Positions 42,095-51,033 of a DNA stretch of 64,000 bases are shown here, in pieces. Location of the stretch: assembly GCA_910589035.1 (NCBI GenBank), contig CAJUSI010000030.1, forward strand, positions 1 through 64,000. The letters are read 5' to 3'. The DNA comes from an uncultured Acetatifactor sp. (GTDB lineage: Bacteria; Bacillota; Clostridia; Lachnospirales; Lachnospiraceae). Position 1 is the stretch's first letter. Each line of letters opens with the position of its first letter. The notes below the pieces were generated by a model. It did not search any database and had not been told where the DNA came from. It saw only the letters and a list, made by a program, of their open reading frames with translations. Position numbers and translations under genes: made by a program.

Positions 42095-44719
42095 CTACTT
42101 CTGAGTAATCGCCGCCTGCGCAGCCGCGAGTCTGGCAATGGGCACCCGGAAAGGTGAGCAGGAAACATAATCCAGCCCAATCTTATGGCAGAACTCCACA
42201 GAGGCAGGGTCGCCGCCGTGCTCGCCGCAGATACCCACATGCATCTTCGGATTCACGGGCTTGCCCAGCTTGATGGTCATTTCCATCAGCTTGCCCACGC
42301 CGTTCTGGTCCAGCTTTGCAAAGGGATCGTTCTCCAGAATCTTGGTATCATAGTATGCCGTCAGGAACTTGCCTGCGTCGTCACGGGAGAAGCCAAAGGT
42401 CATCTGGGTTAAGTCATTGGTGCCGAAGCAGAAGAAATCCGCCTCTGTGGCAATCTCATCCGCCAGAAGTGCAGCTCTGGGGATCTCGATCATGGTTCCC
42501 ACCTCATACTTCAGTTCGATACCCGAAGCGGCAATTTCCGCATCGGCAGTCTCCACAACAATCTTCTTCACATATTTCAGTTCCTTCACATCACAGATGA
42601 GAGGAATCATGATTTCCGGCTGCATGGTCCATTCGGGATGTGCTTTCTGCACATTGATGGCTGCGCGGATGACAGCCCTTGTCTGCATCTTCGCGATCTC
42701 GGGATAGGTGACTGCCAGACGGCATCCCCTGTGGCCCATCATGGGATTGAATTCATGCAGGCTCGCGATAAAGGCCTTAATCTCCTCCACGGCCTTGCCC
42801 TGAGCCTGTGCCAGCTTCTCAATGTCGGCTTCCTCTGTGGGAACGAACTCGTGAAGAGGCGGATCCAGAAAACGGATGGTTACCGGGCATCCCTCCAGGG
42901 CTTCATAGAGCTGTTCGAAATCGCTCTGCTGGTAAGGAAGAATCTTCTCCAGGGCAGCCTCTCTCTCCTCCACGGTATCGGAGCAGATCATCTCACGGAA
43001 AGCGGCGATCCTGCTCTCCTCGAAGAACATATGCTCGGTACGGCACAGACCGATGCCTTCCGCACCCAGTTCTCTTGCCTTTCTGGCATCTGCAGGAGTA
43101 TCCGCATTGGTTCTCACCTTCAGAGTCCTGTATTTGTCGGCCCAGGCCATAACCCTGCCAAACTCCCCTGCGATGGTGGCGTCAACGGTAGGAATCCTGC
43201 CGTCATAAATATTGCCGGTGGTGCCGTCGATGGAAATATAATCTCCCTCGTGGTACTCCTTGCCAGCCAGTGTGAATTTCTTGTTCTCCTCGTCCATGGC
43301 GATATCGCCGCAGCCGGATACACAGCAAGTTCCCATACCGCGGGCAACCACTGCCGCATGGGAGGTCATACCGCCGCGAACGGTCAGAATGCCCTGTGCG
43401 GCTTTCATGCCGGTGATGTCTTCGGGAGAGGTCTCCAGACGAACCAGAACCACCTTCTCGCCTCTCGCAGCCCAGCTTTCCGCGTCTTCCGCGCTGAATA
43501 CGATCTTGCCGCAGGCAGCTCCGGGAGAAGCGCCCAGTCCCCTTCCTGCCGGTGTGGCAGCCTTCAGGGCAGCGGCGTCGAACTGAGGATGCAGCAGAGT
43601 GTCAAGGTTCCGGGGATCAATCATGGACACGGCTTCTTGCTCCGTGCGCATTCCCTCGTCCACCAGATCGCAGGCGATCTTCAGAGCCGCCTGAGCGGTT
43701 CTCTTACCGTTTCTAGTCTGCAGCATGTACAGCTTGCCGTGCTCCACGGTGAATTCCATATCCTGCATGTCTCTGTAGTGAGACTCCAGTTTGTCGCATA
43801 CCCCCTTGAACTGCTCGAAAGCCTCGGGGAACTTGTCCGCCATCTCGGAAATCTTCATAGGTGTGCGGACGCCGGCAACCACGTCCTCGCCCTGTGCGTT
43901 GGTCAGGAACTCTCCGAAGAGCCCCTTTGCGCCGGTGGCGGGGTCACGGGTAAATGCCACGCCCGTGCCGCAGTCATCGCCCATATTGCCGAATGCCATG
44001 GACTGTACGTTTACAGCGGTACCCCAGGAATAAGGGATATCATTGTCGCGGCGGTACACATTGGCGCGGGGGTTGTCCCAGGAGCGGAACACGGCCTTGA
44101 TGGCGCCCATCAGCTGCTCCTTGGGATCATCCGGGAAATCTTTCCCGATCTTTGCCTTGTACTCTGCCTTAAACTGTCCTGCCAGCTCTTTCAAGTCATC
44201 GGCTGTCAGCTCCACATCCTGCTTCACGCCTTTCTTCTCCTTCATGGCGTCGATGAGCTGCTCGAAGTACTTCTTGCCCACTTCCATAACCACGTCGGAA
44301 TACATCTGGATAAATCTTCTGTAGCAATCCCATGCCCAGCGAGGGTTACCGGATTTCTCCGCGATCACGTTCACCACATCCTCGTTCAGGCCCAGGTTAA
44401 GAATCGTATCCATCATGCCGGGCATGGACGCTCTCGCGCCGGAACGGACGGATACCAACAGCGGGTTCTCATGGTCGCCGAATTTCTTTCCGGTGATCTC
44501 TTCCATCTTAACGATGTACTCATTAATCTGCGCCTGGATCTCATCGTTAATCTCTCTTCCATCCTCATAATACTGCGTGCAGGCCTCCGTTGTAATCGTA
44601 AAGCCCTGCGGCACCGGCAGTCCGAGTCCGGTCATTTCAGCCAGGTTTGCACCCTTACCGCCGAGAAGTTCACGCATGTCAGCGTTGCCTTCCGTAAACA
44701 AGTACACCCATTTCTTCAT
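42095..44719 (-). CDS. ppdK: Pyruvate, phosphate dikinase
   Basis: 874 residues, the usual length. PPDK interconverts pyruvate + ATP + Pi and phosphoenolpyruvate + AMP + PPi, and in gut clostridia serves glycolysis or gluconeogenesis with PPi. The N-terminal ATP-grasp part has GGKGANLAEM (21-30) and VSVRSGARASMPGMMDTILN (89-108); the swivelling domain has the phospho-His454 in GGMTSHAAVVARGMG; the C-terminal PEP barrel has MIEIPRAALLADEIA, FFCFGTNDLTQMTFG and HVGICGEHGG (Cys near 831). AAGGGAG lies nine bases before the ATG. It stands alone with its own probable terminator. Confidence 0.96.
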   Translation of the reverse strand: MKKWVYLFTEGNADMRELLGGKGANLAEMTGLGLPVPQGFTITTEACTQYYEDGREINDEIQAQINEYIVKMEEITGKKFGDHENPLLVSVRSGARASMPGMMDTILNLGLNEDVVNVIAEKSGNPRWAWDCYRRFIQMYSDVVMEVGKKYFEQLIDAMKEKKGVKQDVELTADDLKELAGQFKAEYKAKIGKDFPDDPKEQLMGAIKAVFRSWDNPRANVYRRDNDIPYSWGTAVNVQSMAFGNMGDDCGTGVAFTRDPATGAKGLFGEFLTNAQGEDVVAGVRTPMKISEMADKFPEAFEQFKGVCDKLESHYRDMQDMEFTVEHGKLYMLQTRNGKRTAQAALKIACDLVDEGMRTEQEAVSMIDPRNLDTLLHPQFDAAALKAATPAGRGLGASPGAACGKIVFSAEDAESWAARGEKVVLVRLETSPEDITGMKAAQGILTVRGGMTSHAAVVARGMGTCCVSGCGDIAMDEENKKFTLAGKEYHEGDYISIDGTTGNIYDGRIPTVDATIAGEFGRVMAWADKYRTLKVRTNADTPADARKARELGAEGIGLCRTEHMFFEESRIAAFREMICSDTVEEREAALEKILPYQQSDFEQLYEALEGCPVTIRFLDPPLHEFVPTEEADIEKLAQAQGKAVEEIKAFIASLHEFNPMMGHRGCRLAVTYPEIAKMQTRAVIRAAINVQKAHPEWTMQPEIMIPLICDVKELKYVKKIVVETADAEIAASGIELKYEVGTMIEIPRAALLADEIATEADFFCFGTNDLTQMTFGFSRDDAGKFLTAYYDTKILENDPFAKLDQNGVGKLMEMTIKLGKPVNPKMHVGICGEHGGDPASVEFCHKIGLDYVSCSPFRVPIARLAAAQAAITQK

Positions 44720-45021
44720 GTTCTTTTCTCCCTTTCAAATAAGTTTTAAGCCACCGCGGGAAATGCCCGTCCTTTTCCGTGACACAATATGCCCCTGCCC
44801 TGCTGGTCTCAAAACCGCAGACAGCCGGACATCCCCTCAGTATTCTATTATTGTAACAATTTACCAAGGGAATATCAAGCATATCCCAGGAAAATTTTTC
44901 CAAATACCTGATTTTCGGCAACCTGTCTATTCTATTGTATCCTCAAAATACAATTTGCACAACAAAATGAGCCTGCGAAGAGTTTTCCCTCTGGAGAATG
45001 CCCGAAAAGCAGGGTGGGGAA
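44720..45021. other. Upstream region of ppdK, no gene seen
   Basis: About 300 bases between ppdK and the glycerophosphodiesterase gene. It should hold the ppdK promoter; TATTCTATTATTGTAACA around 44840 is A+T-rich, but no clear -35/-10 pair could be fixed. No repeat or hairpin stands out. Confidence 0.45.
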
Positions 45022-45858
45022 TTACGGCAGCCTTTTGGTCTCCGGACGAAAATTCTCGAAAATATAGAGATCGAAATTCTTCCCGGCCTCTTCCAGCTGC
45101 ATCTGGCTGCGCAGGGTCCAGGCCACCGCCGTTTTCCCGTAAAGGCTGCGGCAGAGTCTCCTGGATGCGGCATCGGGATGCAGACAGTTATAGGCGATAA
45201 AATCCGGTTTCGTCAGCCAGTTGAAAAGCAGATTCTGGAGCAGGAAATACAGAATTCCTCTGTTGCCCTTTTCCCTGAGGAACGCCTCCGAGAGCTGCCC
45301 TCTGACCACCTTCCTTCTGTTTCTCCGATACCAGAACAGTCCCAGGGGATTGAAGGATTCGATACAATACAATCCCTTGTATTCCGAGAGCAGCCTGTCC
45401 GCTTCCCTGCAGACTCTCAGGTCCGCTCTTTCTATTTTCAGCTCCACAATCATCGGCGTACGCCCGTCCACCAGCTTCAGCACATCCTCGAGCTTCGGAA
45501 TCCGCTGCTCCGAATCCAGGAGCCGGAACTGCCGCAGCTCCTCAAGAGTGTAATCGCATATCCTTCCTTCCCCCCCGCACATCCGCTTCAGGGTGAAATC
45601 ATGGAACACCACCGGTATGCCGTCCTTTGACACTTGCACGTCCAGCTCCATTCCGTAGCCTGCTTCCACGGCTCTGCGAAACGCTTCCAGCGAATTCTCC
45701 GGAATGCCCGCCCCTGCATTGTGAAGCCCCCTGTGAGCATAGAGCCAGTTCCGGAAAGCTTTCATATCCGGGCCGCCCAGGATTCTGGGCATGATCATCA
45801 GAAAATAGAGCACCGTCAGCATAATGGCCGCACATGCCAGAAAAATCAGTATTTTCAT
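45022..45858 (-). CDS. Membrane-anchored glycerophosphodiester phosphodiesterase
   Basis: 278 residues from the ATG at 45858, which has GGAGGT seven bases upstream; the frame stays open another 82 codons without a site. An N-terminal membrane helix (ILIFLACAAIMLTVLYFLMI) is followed by the GDPD domain: LYAHRGLHNAGAGIPENSLE with catalytic HRG and PENS, MELDVQVSKDGIPVVFHDFT with the metal-binding E-x-D and H-D, then VELKIE and AWTLRSQMQL near the end. It hydrolyses glycerophosphodiesters to glycerol-3-phosphate and an alcohol, probably on the outer face of the membrane or in lipoteichoic-acid turnover. Confidence 0.9.
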   Translation of the reverse strand: MKILIFLACAAIMLTVLYFLMIMPRILGGPDMKAFRNWLYAHRGLHNAGAGIPENSLEAFRRAVEAGYGMELDVQVSKDGIPVVFHDFTLKRMCGGEGRICDYTLEELRQFRLLDSEQRIPKLEDVLKLVDGRTPMIVELKIERADLRVCREADRLLSEYKGLYCIESFNPLGLFWYRRNRRKVVRGQLSEAFLREKGNRGILYFLLQNLLFNWLTKPDFIAYNCLHPDAASRRLCRSLYGKTAVAWTLRSQMQLEEAGKNFDLYIFENFRPETKRLP

Positions 45859-46228
45859 ATTGATACCTCCACACCCGCCGCTGGCGGACACTGATTTCAA
45901 TACTTGCTTCTTCTCTACTCTACCCCTTTTCCTCTCTCTTTTCAAGAGCTTCCTCCCGGTATTTGAACAGAATCTTCCCCTGCAATCTCTTTCCGGCAGA
46001 TCCGGCCGGCCGATGTCCCTGCAGAAATCCATAATCCCTGTTAACAGAAACCCGGAGCCTTCCGGAATTCTCCGGGAATCTGCCGATTTCCCTTGATAAT
46101 TCAACTGTTTTGTGTATAATGGTAGGGTAACGTTTCCTGAACGGGGCGGAGGCGCCGGTTCCGGGAGGTATCAAGAAAAGTGCAGGGAAAGGCCATTCCC
46201 GGACAGGCACGGAAATGAGGTTTTAAAA

Positions 46229-47866
46229 ATGATAGCTGTAAGCAATGTAACATTGAGAATCGGAAAAAAAGCTTTATTTGAGGATGTAAACATCAAATTC
46301 ACCGAGGGCAACTGCTATGGTGTCATCGGAGCCAACGGTGCGGGCAAATCCACCTTTTTAAAGATTCTGTCCGGCGATCTGGAGACCACCAGGGGAGAGG
46401 TGATCATCACCCCCGGCCAGCGTCTCTCCGTCCTGGAACAGGATCACTTTAAATATGATAATTACCCTGTCATGGATACGGTAATTATGGGAAACGAGCG
46501 CCTGTATCAGATTATGAAGGAGAAAGACGCCATATACGCCAAGGAGGATTTCTCGGATGAAGACGGCATCCGTGCCAGCGAGCTGGAGGCTGAGTTCGCG
46601 GAGATGGACGGCTGGGAGGCGGAGTCCAACGCCGCCATGCTCTTAAACGGCCTGGGCATCGGCGCGGAATTCCACTACTCCGCCATGAATGAGCTGGACG
46701 GCAGCCTCAAGGTGAAGGTACTGCTGGCCAAGGCCCTGTTCGGCAACCCGGATATTCTGCTGCTGGACGAGCCCACCAACCACCTGGATCTGGATGCCAT
46801 TTCCTGGCTGGAGGACTTCCTCATTGACTTTGAGAATACCGTCATCGTCGTCTCCCATGACCGTTATTTCTTAAATAAAGTGTGCACCCACACCGCGGAT
46901 ATTGATTACGGGAAAATCCAGCTCTATGCCGGCAACTACGATTTCTGGTATGAGTCCAGCCAGCTGCTCATCCGGCAGATGAAGGAGGCCAACAAGAAAA
47001 AAGAGGAGAAGATCAAGGAGCTGCAGGAATTCATCTCCCGCTTCTCCGCCAACGCCTCCAAATCCAAGCAGGCCACATCCAGGAAGCGGGCCCTGGAGAA
47101 GATCGAGCTGGACACCATCAAGCCCTCCAGCCGCAAATATCCCTATATCGATTTCCGCCCCGACCGGGAAATCGGCAATGAAGTGCTCACCGTGGAACAT
47201 TTGTCCAAAACTGTGAACGGAGAAAAGGTGCTGGACGATATCTCTTTTGTGGTGGGGCATGACGACAAGATCGCCTTTGTGGGCGGGCAGGAGCTGGCCA
47301 AGACCACTCTCTTCCAGATCCTGACGGGCGAGCTGGAGCCGGACGAGGGAAGCTATAAATGGGGTGTCACCACCTCCCAGGCCTATTTCCCCAAGGATTA
47401 CACCGCGGAATTCGACAATGACCTGACCATCGCGGAATGGCTGACCGGATATTCGCCCGTGAAGGATGTGACCTATGTACGCGGCTTCCTGGGCCGCATG
47501 CTCTTCGCAGGCGAGGACGGGGTGAAGAAGGTAAAGGTGCTCTCCGGGGGAGAAAAGGTCCGCTGTCTGCTGTCCAAGATGATGATCAGCGGCGCCAACT
47601 GCCTTGTATTTGACGAGCCCACCAACCACCTGGATATGGAAGCCATCACCTCCCTGAATAACGGACTGATCAAATTCCCCGGCGTGGCGCTGTTCTCCTG
47701 CCATGACCATCAGTTCGTGCAGACAACTGCCAACCGCATTATCGAGATTCTTCCGGACGGAAAGATGATCGACAAGATTACCTCCTACGACGAGTACCTG
47801 GCAAGCGACGAGATGGCGAGAAAGCGTACTGTCTTTACCGCCCAGAAAGAAGAGGATGACAACTAA
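46229..47866 (+). CDS. ABC-F family ATPase
   Basis: 545 residues from the ATG at 46229 (GAGG eight bases upstream); the frame extends back to 46112 but without homology. Two ABC domains in tandem and no membrane part: Walker A GANGAGKSTFL and signature LDGSLKVKVLLAKAL in the first, LLDEPTNHLDLDAISWLEDF; in the second GGQELAKTTLFQIL, with Ala where Gly is usual as in the YbiT group, LSGGEKVRCLLSKM and VFDEPTNHLDMEAI. The linker between them is basic and helical (KKKEEKIKELQEFI). ABC-F proteins bind the ribosome E site, acting in translation or ribosome protection. The PHP gene overlaps its end by 11 bases. Confidence 0.92.
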   Translation: MIAVSNVTLRIGKKALFEDVNIKFTEGNCYGVIGANGAGKSTFLKILSGDLETTRGEVIITPGQRLSVLEQDHFKYDNYPVMDTVIMGNERLYQIMKEKDAIYAKEDFSDEDGIRASELEAEFAEMDGWEAESNAAMLLNGLGIGAEFHYSAMNELDGSLKVKVLLAKALFGNPDILLLDEPTNHLDLDAISWLEDFLIDFENTVIVVSHDRYFLNKVCTHTADIDYGKIQLYAGNYDFWYESSQLLIRQMKEANKKKEEKIKELQEFISRFSANASKSKQATSRKRALEKIELDTIKPSSRKYPYIDFRPDREIGNEVLTVEHLSKTVNGEKVLDDISFVVGHDDKIAFVGGQELAKTTLFQILTGELEPDEGSYKWGVTTSQAYFPKDYTAEFDNDLTIAEWLTGYSPVKDVTYVRGFLGRMLFAGEDGVKKVKVLSGGEKVRCLLSKMMISGANCLVFDEPTNHLDMEAITSLNNGLIKFPGVALFSCHDHQFVQTTANRIIEILPDGKMIDKITSYDEYLASDEMARKRTVFTAQKEEDDN

Positions 47867-48773
47867 GATGGGGATGGTGGATTTACATGTGCATTCCTGC
47901 CGTTCCGACGGCACGCTCACGCCTGCGCAGCTGGTAGATTATGCTGCCCAAAAGGGACTGGATGCCTTTGCCCTCACAGACCATGACACGGTGGAGGGGT
48001 TGGACGAAGCCATACAATATGCGGAAGAATTACGACTGCAGAAATGCCAGGATGATACTGCGGCCCGTGAGAAGGTTCCCTTGGTCATACCCGGCATTGA
48101 ATTTTCCACGGAATACCAGGGCCGGGATATTCACGTTCTGGGGCTGTACATCGATTATCATGACGCCGCTTTCGCGCAGCAGCTCCGGGCATTCGTGGAT
48201 TCCCGGATTACAAGGAACCGTAAGATGTGTGCCCTGCTGCAGGAAGCGGGAATTTCTGTCACCTATGAAAAGCTTCTGGAGGAATTTCCGGATGCCGTGA
48301 TTACAAGGGCGCATTACGCACAATATCTGTTTGCGCATGGTTATGTCAAAAGTCTTCCGGAGGCCTTTGACCGCTATTTGGGAGATCACTGCCCCTGCTT
48401 TGTTCCCCGGGAAAAGGTGACACCGGCCCAGGCGGTGAGGCTGATTCTCTCCGTGGGCGGCATTCCCATTCTCGCCCACCCCATTCTGTATCATATGAGC
48501 GATCAGAAGCTGGAGGAGCTGACGGCACAGCTGAAGGAAGCGGGTCTCATGGGAATCGAAGCCGTCTACAGCACCTACAACGCCGCGGACGAACGCAGAA
48601 TGCGGGCTCTGGCATCCAAATACGGGCTGTTAATCAGCGGTGGAAGCGATTTTCACGGCGCCGCCAAGCCCGGACTTGACTTGGGCACCGGCTACGGCAG
48701 GCTCTTCGTCCCAGGCTCCGTGCTGGAGGATCTGGAGAAGGCTGTCCCCAAAAGGCAGTCGGCCGATTCCTGA
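47856..48773 (+). CDS. PHP-domain phosphoesterase (YciV/RNase AM-like)
   Basis: 305 residues, or slightly fewer if one of the next ATGs (47868 or 47874) is used. VDLHVHSCRSDGTLTPAQLV and FALTDHDTVEGLDEA are PHP motifs I and II binding the metal cluster; IPGIEFSTEYQGRDIHVLGL, ITRAHYAQYL, PILAHPILYH and ISGGSDFHGAAKPG supply the remaining ligands. Relatives cleave 3',5'-nucleoside bisphosphates or trim RNA 5' ends. It overlaps the ABC-F gene by 11 bases, so translation is coupled. Confidence 0.9.
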   Translation: MTTKMGMVDLHVHSCRSDGTLTPAQLVDYAAQKGLDAFALTDHDTVEGLDEAIQYAEELRLQKCQDDTAAREKVPLVIPGIEFSTEYQGRDIHVLGLYIDYHDAAFAQQLRAFVDSRITRNRKMCALLQEAGISVTYEKLLEEFPDAVITRAHYAQYLFAHGYVKSLPEAFDRYLGDHCPCFVPREKVTPAQAVRLILSVGGIPILAHPILYHMSDQKLEELTAQLKEAGLMGIEAVYSTYNAADERRMRALASKYGLLISGGSDFHGAAKPGLDLGTGYGRLFVPGSVLEDLEKAVPKRQSADS

Positions 48774-48807
48774 TTCTTCCGCTTCTGACCTGTCTGCACA
48801 TTTGCCG

Positions 48808-48870
48808 CCCCGGAACAAGCCGGAAGCAAGCTTTTGCCAAAATGAGTATGATTTCGCAGGTAAGCGCCTG
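48808..48870 (+). repeat. Copy A of a 63-bp dispersed repeat
   Basis: Begins CCCCGGAACAAGCCGGAAGC and ends GGTAAGCGCCTG, with TTTTGCCAAAATG in the middle. Related copies stand in tandem at 54802-54864 and 54864-54926. Confidence 0.8.
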
Positions 48871-48949
48871 CCCCGGCAGGCCGGGGAAATATTCTCCCTG
48901 CATGGCCGGAACTTCGCCGTTATGCATCCGAAATCTGTAAAGATGAAGC

Positions 48950-48972
48950 TCCCCGCAGCAGAGCTGCGGGGA
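48950..48972. other. 10-bp perfect hairpin with three-base loop
   Basis: TCCCCGCAGC-AGA-GCTGCGGGGA. It lies in the 340-base gap between the convergent PHP gene and the 87-aa gene and could end either transcript, but no T-run follows on either strand. Confidence 0.6.
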
Positions 48973-49114
48973 ATTAGACCCGGAGAGATTAAGGACCGGG
49001 GCTGTCCGGGAAACAGCATCTGCACACAATACAGGGCTGCAAGTTCCAATGCATCCGAAATATATTGTGCAGCAGGACTATTTCCCTACAGCCCCGGTTC
49101 CTTCGTCCTTCTTC

Positions 49115-49378
49115 TTACCCCTCCACAATCAGATATCTGCCGTCTCCGATATCAAATACTTCGTCCGCCTCCAGGATCTCTTCCCCTGCGGCACCTTCCA
49201 TATCGATACCCTCATCCTCGAAATACTCGATTACTTCCTCCACGGAGTCCACGACGACTGCCATGCATTCTTCCAGGAAATCCTCTGCCTCCTCCAAAGT
49301 CTCCGCCACTCTTTCAGGAAAGAGCTGAAGCTGGTTTTCCAGAAAGCATTTCAAAACCTCTTCATCATACTGCGGCAT
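49115..49378 (-). CDS. Acidic conserved-looking small protein, 87 aa
   Basis: MPQYDEEVLKCFLENQLQLF then VAETLEEAEDFLEECMAVVV and ILEADEVFDIGDGRYLIVEG. Very acidic, helical first, with a final strand pair ending at a glycine. GGAGGGG is five to eight bases before the ATG. Proteins with this DGRYLIVEG ending are frequent in Lachnospiraceae but have no known role. It is convergent with the PHP gene. Confidence 0.72.
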   Translation of the reverse strand: MPQYDEEVLKCFLENQLQLFPERVAETLEEAEDFLEECMAVVVDSVEEVIEYFEDEGIDMEGAAGEEILEADEVFDIGDGRYLIVEG

Positions 49379-49547
49379 CCTTTTCCCCTCCTTTCTCTTC
49401 CAATAATCTCTCGGAATATCCAGGCCGCATATTCCTGACTCTTAAAATCCGATGATACAGATTCCGAGAGATTATTTCCGGTATCTTCGTATGCCCACAT
49501 CATAATACGAATAGGAATCCATGTCAATACGCAGATGCACTCTTCTC

Positions 49548-50210
49548 TCAAGTATACCTGAGCAGCTCCAGAGGGTATCCGATCATCACATCCGCACCAC
49601 CCTCCTCCAGTTCCTGCTTCTCCCGAAACCCCCACAGCGCACCTACGGTAAAGACACCCGCATTCCTGCCGGTTTTCATATCTGTGGCCGTATCTCCCAG
49701 ATAGACAATGTCCCCCGCCTTCAGGCTCAGCTGCTCCAGGATCCGGAAAACTCCCTCCGGGCTGGGTTTGATCGCCACATTTTCCTTCTGCCCCTGAATC
49801 ACGTCAAAAAAGCCCTTTCCAAACAGTGTCTCTATCACATTGACCGTCTCCTCATGGGGTTTGTTGGAGAGCACGGCGATTCTGATCTCCTGAGCCTTCA
49901 GCGTGGCCAGCAATTCCGGAATCCCCTCATAAGGGCGTACCCGGTACATGCAGTTCTCCTTAAAAATCTCCCGGTACAAGGCATATGCTTCCTCAAAATG
50001 CACAAGCTCCGTGTCCCCTGACGCTGTCAGCACGCGTTTTACCAGATTGGCCGCCCCGTCCCCAATGAAATACTTATACTGTTCCACGGGAAAAGGCCCG
50101 TATCCGAAATTCTCCAGCATCTTATCCCCGCTGTATTTTATACTGTAAATGGAATCGGAGAGCGTTCCGTCCAAATCAAAAATAACCGCTTTCTTCATCA
50201 TGTAAGCCAT
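49548..50210 (-). CDS. HAD-family phosphatase (phosphoglycolate-phosphatase-like)
   Basis: 220 residues. VIFDLDGTLSDSIYSIKYSG is HAD motif I with both aspartates; IAVLSNKPHEETVNV is motif II; KPSPEGVFRILEQL and VYLGDTATDMKTGRNAG are motifs III and IV. The alpha-helical cap between residues 18 and 85 marks the Gph/PGMB subfamily. It probably hydrolyses small phosphate monoesters in the cytoplasm. Its start lies inside the end of maf (13-base overlap), so the two are co-translated. Confidence 0.9.
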   Translation of the reverse strand: MAYMMKKAVIFDLDGTLSDSIYSIKYSGDKMLENFGYGPFPVEQYKYFIGDGAANLVKRVLTASGDTELVHFEEAYALYREIFKENCMYRVRPYEGIPELLATLKAQEIRIAVLSNKPHEETVNVIETLFGKGFFDVIQGQKENVAIKPSPEGVFRILEQLSLKAGDIVYLGDTATDMKTGRNAGVFTVGALWGFREKQELEEGGADVMIGYPLELLRYT

Positions 50211-50812
50211 TCCTTCACTTCCTGGTAGATCCTGCCGACGGGCAGACCCACCACATTATTATAATCCCCTTCTATTCCCTGTACATATCTGGCAAAAAGC
50301 CCCTGAATTCCATAGGCTCCCGCCTTGTCCATACACTCGCCGCTGTTTACATACAGCGCAATCTCCTCTTTGCTCACCGGATAAAAGCTCACCTTCGTTT
50401 TCTCGTAAAAGGTCTTGCGCCTAAATCCGTTCTTCTGACTGCCGTCCTCACCCGGAGTGTACCGCCCGGCTTCCGGCCGGTATAAAAGAGTCACTCCTGT
50501 ATAAACCTCATGGGTTCTTCCGGACAGCTCTTCCAGCATCCGGGCCGCTTCCTCCGCACAGGAGGGTTTCCCCAGGATCCGCCCGTCCAGCACTACAACG
50601 GTATCCGCGCCGATTACCAGCACATCCTGCGGTTCCCGGCATTCCGCAAGCACTGCCTCCGCCTTCTGCGCGGAAAGTCCGCAGACCATGGCACCCGGCT
50701 CCGCAGAAGCCGCCTTTTCCTCCACACCGCTCAGCCTTACTTCGAATGCAAGCCCGATCTGTCCCAGCAGCTCCCTCCTGCGGGGAGACGCCGATGCAAG
50801 TATAATTCTCAT
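50198..50812 (-). CDS. maf: Maf-family nucleotide pyrophosphatase
   Basis: 204 residues from the ATG at 50812. LASASPRRRELLGQIGLAFE is the substrate-binding N-terminus, VIGADTVVVLDGRILGKP the catalytic centre, and YGIQGLFARYVQGIEGDYNN then VVGLPVG the C-terminal signature. Maf proteins hydrolyse modified or canonical nucleoside triphosphates to monophosphates and slow septation when overproduced. A loop near residue 125 (RYTPGEDGSQKNGFRR) is longer than in most members. The HAD gene overlaps its end. Confidence 0.92.
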   Translation of the reverse strand: MRIILASASPRRRELLGQIGLAFEVRLSGVEEKAASAEPGAMVCGLSAQKAEAVLAECREPQDVLVIGADTVVVLDGRILGKPSCAEEAARMLEELSGRTHEVYTGVTLLYRPEAGRYTPGEDGSQKNGFRRKTFYEKTKVSFYPVSKEEIALYVNSGECMDKAGAYGIQGLFARYVQGIEGDYNNVVGLPVGRIYQEVKEWLT

Positions 50813-50889
50813 TTCATCCACTTCCTTATCTTCTTCCAATGCCCCGCAGTCTCTTTTCGGAGCCGATGCCCCTTCCGGATATTATCTCC

Positions 50890-51033
50890 TCCCCGCTCAC
50901 GACTCACGGGAAAGCTCCCCGGCCTCCTCTCCCCCGCTCACGACTCACGGGAAAGCTTCCCGGCTTCCTCTCCCCCGCTCACAGCTCATGAGAAAGCTCC
51001 CCGGCTTCCTCTCCCCCGCTCACGACTCATGAT
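50890..51033. repeat. 41-bp tandem repeat, 3.5 copies, overlapping the ppk 3' end
   Basis: Units at 50890-50930, 50931-50971, 50972-51012 and a partial one at 51013-51033. Each contains CCCCCGCTCACGACTCA and a small palindrome (GGGAAAGCTTCCC in the second). The partial copy holds the last codons and stop of ppk, so the array grew from the ppk end into the space before maf. Copies are 85-95 percent alike by eye. Confidence 0.92.

Noticed and set aside
42638..44749. 703-codon + strand open frame opposite ppdK
   Set aside because: Pure shadow of ppdK; His/Leu/Ser-rich and without any family motif.
47284..47330. Defective second ATP site in the ABC-F protein (Ala in place of Gly in Walker A)
   Set aside because: GxxxxAKT in the second domain is usual in the YbiT-like group of ABC-F proteins.
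48950..48972. Rho-independent terminator
   Set aside because: A strong hairpin, but neither strand has a T-run after it, so it is listed only as a hairpin.
50890..51033. CRISPR array
   Set aside because: The repeats are directly adjacent (41-bp period) with no unique spacers and no cas genes; it is a simple tandem repeat.
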